Below are positions 5,326 through 6,227 of a stretch of DNA of 6,227 nt, in pieces. The position numbers were made by a program, and so were the translations under genes. The first letter of the stretch is position 1. Each line of letters starts with the position of its first letter. Under the pieces are notes generated by a model. The model did not search any database and was not told the origin of the DNA. It saw only the letters and a list, made by a program, of their open reading frames with translations. The DNA comes from Actinosomnolentus pattersoniae (SeqCode) (GTDB taxonomy: Bacteria > Actinomycetota > UBA4738), in assembly GCA_013817655.1 (NCBI GenBank), contig JACDCJ010000119.1:1-6227 (forward strand). Reading direction: 5' to 3'.

Positions 5326-6227
5326 TACCACCACAGCGTCTCCTCGACGGCCTTCTCGGCCACGTCGATGTCCAGCGTCCACGCCCCCGTGGAAACGTAC
5401 TTCCATCCTCCGTCGGGGAGCAGGCAGGCCACGTCGCCGGACTCGAGCGATCGGGCCACGCGACGAGCGACGTGCAGCACCGCGCCCGCCGAAATTCCGC
5501 AGAAGATCCCCTCGGTCTGCAGCAGCTCCCTGGCCCCGCGGAGGGCCGCGGCGGACGAGACCAGCACCTTACGGTCGAGGAGGGTCTCGTCGAGGATCGG
5601 GGGGATGAATCCCTGATCCAGCGATCTCAGGCCATAGACGAGCTCCCCGAGCTCCGGCTCGGCGGCGATGACCTGGACCTCCGGGTCGTGCTCCTTCAGG
5701 CGCCGTCCGACCCCCATGAGCGTCCCGCCCGTTCCCAACCCCGCCACGAAGTGTGTGACCTCCGGGAGGTCTCTCAGGATCTCCTCCGCCGTGCCTTCGT
5801 AATGCGCCATGGCGTTAGCCGGGTTGCCGTACTGGAACGGCATGTAGTAGCGCTCGTCCCGGGCCATGCGCTCGGCCACCTCGATGGCTCCGTTCGTTCC
5901 CCTGTCACCCGGGGTGAACACGATCTCGGCGCCGTACAGCTCGAGCAGCCGCACACGCTCCTCGCTCGCGTTGTCCGGGATCACGACCGTCAGCCGGTAG
6001 CCCTTCCGGGCGGCGACCATCGCGAGGGAGATGCCGGTGTTTCCCGACGTCGGCTCGAGGATGACGGTTCCCGGCCGGAGCGCTCCCGAGCCCTCCGCGT
6101 CCTCGATCATTCGGAGCGCGATCCGGTCCTTCAGCGATCCGGTGGGGTTCTGTCCCTCGAGCTTCGCCCACATCCGAACCCCGGGTGTGCCCGCGAAGCG
6201 TTCGATGCCCACGAGCGGGGTGTTGCC
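5325..6227 (-). CDS. cysM: CysM-type cysteine synthase (O-phosphoserine sulfhydrylase), N-terminus beyond window
   Basis: The C-terminal 300 residues of a pyridoxal-phosphate enzyme making cysteine. The window edge falls at G-N-T-P-L, normally about residue 12 of such proteins, so only a short N-terminal piece is missing. Counting from that Gly: K33 in N-P-T-G-S-L-K-D-R is the cofactor lysine, S61-G-N-T-G65 the substrate loop, G164-T-G-G-T168 the phosphate-binding loop, and I245-S-A-G-A the last motif. Similarity to M. tuberculosis CysM is high throughout, including the R201-S-L-D-Q-G-F region aligned with its Arg220, and a C-terminal W-K-Y-V-S-T-G tail ending L-W-W. That enzyme uses O-phosphoserine and takes sulfur from the thiocarboxylated carrier CysO, so the same is predicted here. 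A GTG at 6212 is internal, not the start. It heads the visible operon; cysO and a Mec+ peptidase would be expected to the right. Confidence 0.95.
   Translation of the reverse strand, partial: GNTPLVGIERFAGTPGVRMWAKLEGQNPTGSLKDRIALRMIEDAEGSGALRPGTVILEPTSGNTGISLAMVAARKGYRLTVVIPDNASEERVRLLELYGAEIVFTPGDRGTNGAIEVAERMARDERYYMPFQYGNPANAMAHYEGTAEEILRDLPEVTHFVAGLGTGGTLMGVGRRLKEHDPEVQVIAAEPELGELVYGLRSLDQGFIPPILDETLLDRKVLVSSAAALRGARELLQTEGIFCGISAGAVLHVARRVARSLESGDVACLLPDGGWKYVSTGAWTLDIDVAEKAVEETLWW

Noticed and set aside
6210..6212. GTG as the start of cysM
   Set aside because: The conserved G-N-T-P-L motif lies in frame directly before it up to the window edge, so the GTG is an internal valine.

Overview
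The window is GC-rich, gap-poor bacterial DNA with frequent GTG starts. It looks like a chromosomal segment of an actinobacterium (Actinomycetota), possibly a deep-branching or uncultured lineage. The best evidence is gene order. Read on the minus strand, cysM - murI - metallo-beta-lactamase hydrolase - rph - rdgB closely follows the Mycobacterium tuberculosis series Rv1336 (cysM), [Rv1337 rhomboid], Rv1338 (murI), Rv1339, Rv1340 (rphA), Rv1341. The rhomboid gene is absent here. A lipoprotein with PASTA and Excalibur domains also fits Actinomycetota. I cannot place the organism below phylum.

Layout from left to right. Positions 1-132 are a short non-coding leader. Positions 133-672 (+) encode a PASTA/Excalibur lipoprotein. 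Everything from 678 to the right edge is on the minus strand and forms one tightly packed transcription unit: a DUF885 putative metallopeptidase (678-2339), the RdgB/HAM1 non-canonical purine NTP pyrophosphatase (2326-2970), RNase PH (2978-3709), a metallo-beta-lactamase-fold hydrolase of the Rv1339 type (3706-4455), glutamate racemase MurI (4458-5282), and the C-terminal 300 residues of a CysM-type cysteine synthase (5325 to beyond 6227). Junctions are a 14-base overlap, a 7-base gap, a 4-base GTGA overlap, a 2-base gap and a 42-base gap. The lipoprotein and the DUF885 gene converge with only 5 bases between their stop codons. The operon promoter must lie beyond the right edge unless there is an internal one.

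The operon combines housekeeping functions: cysteine synthesis, D-glutamate for peptidoglycan, a hydrolase that may degrade cyclic nucleotides or act on RNA, tRNA 3'-end trimming, and nucleotide-pool sanitation, with a probable peptidase at the distal end. No mobile element, CRISPR array, RNA gene or clear new defence or biosynthetic system is visible. The points most worth a second look are a very regular G-rich repeat with G-quadruplex potential just before the murI start, the CysM residues predicting O-phosphoserine use, the uncertain substrate of the Rv1339-like hydrolase, and the PASTA-Excalibur lipoprotein.
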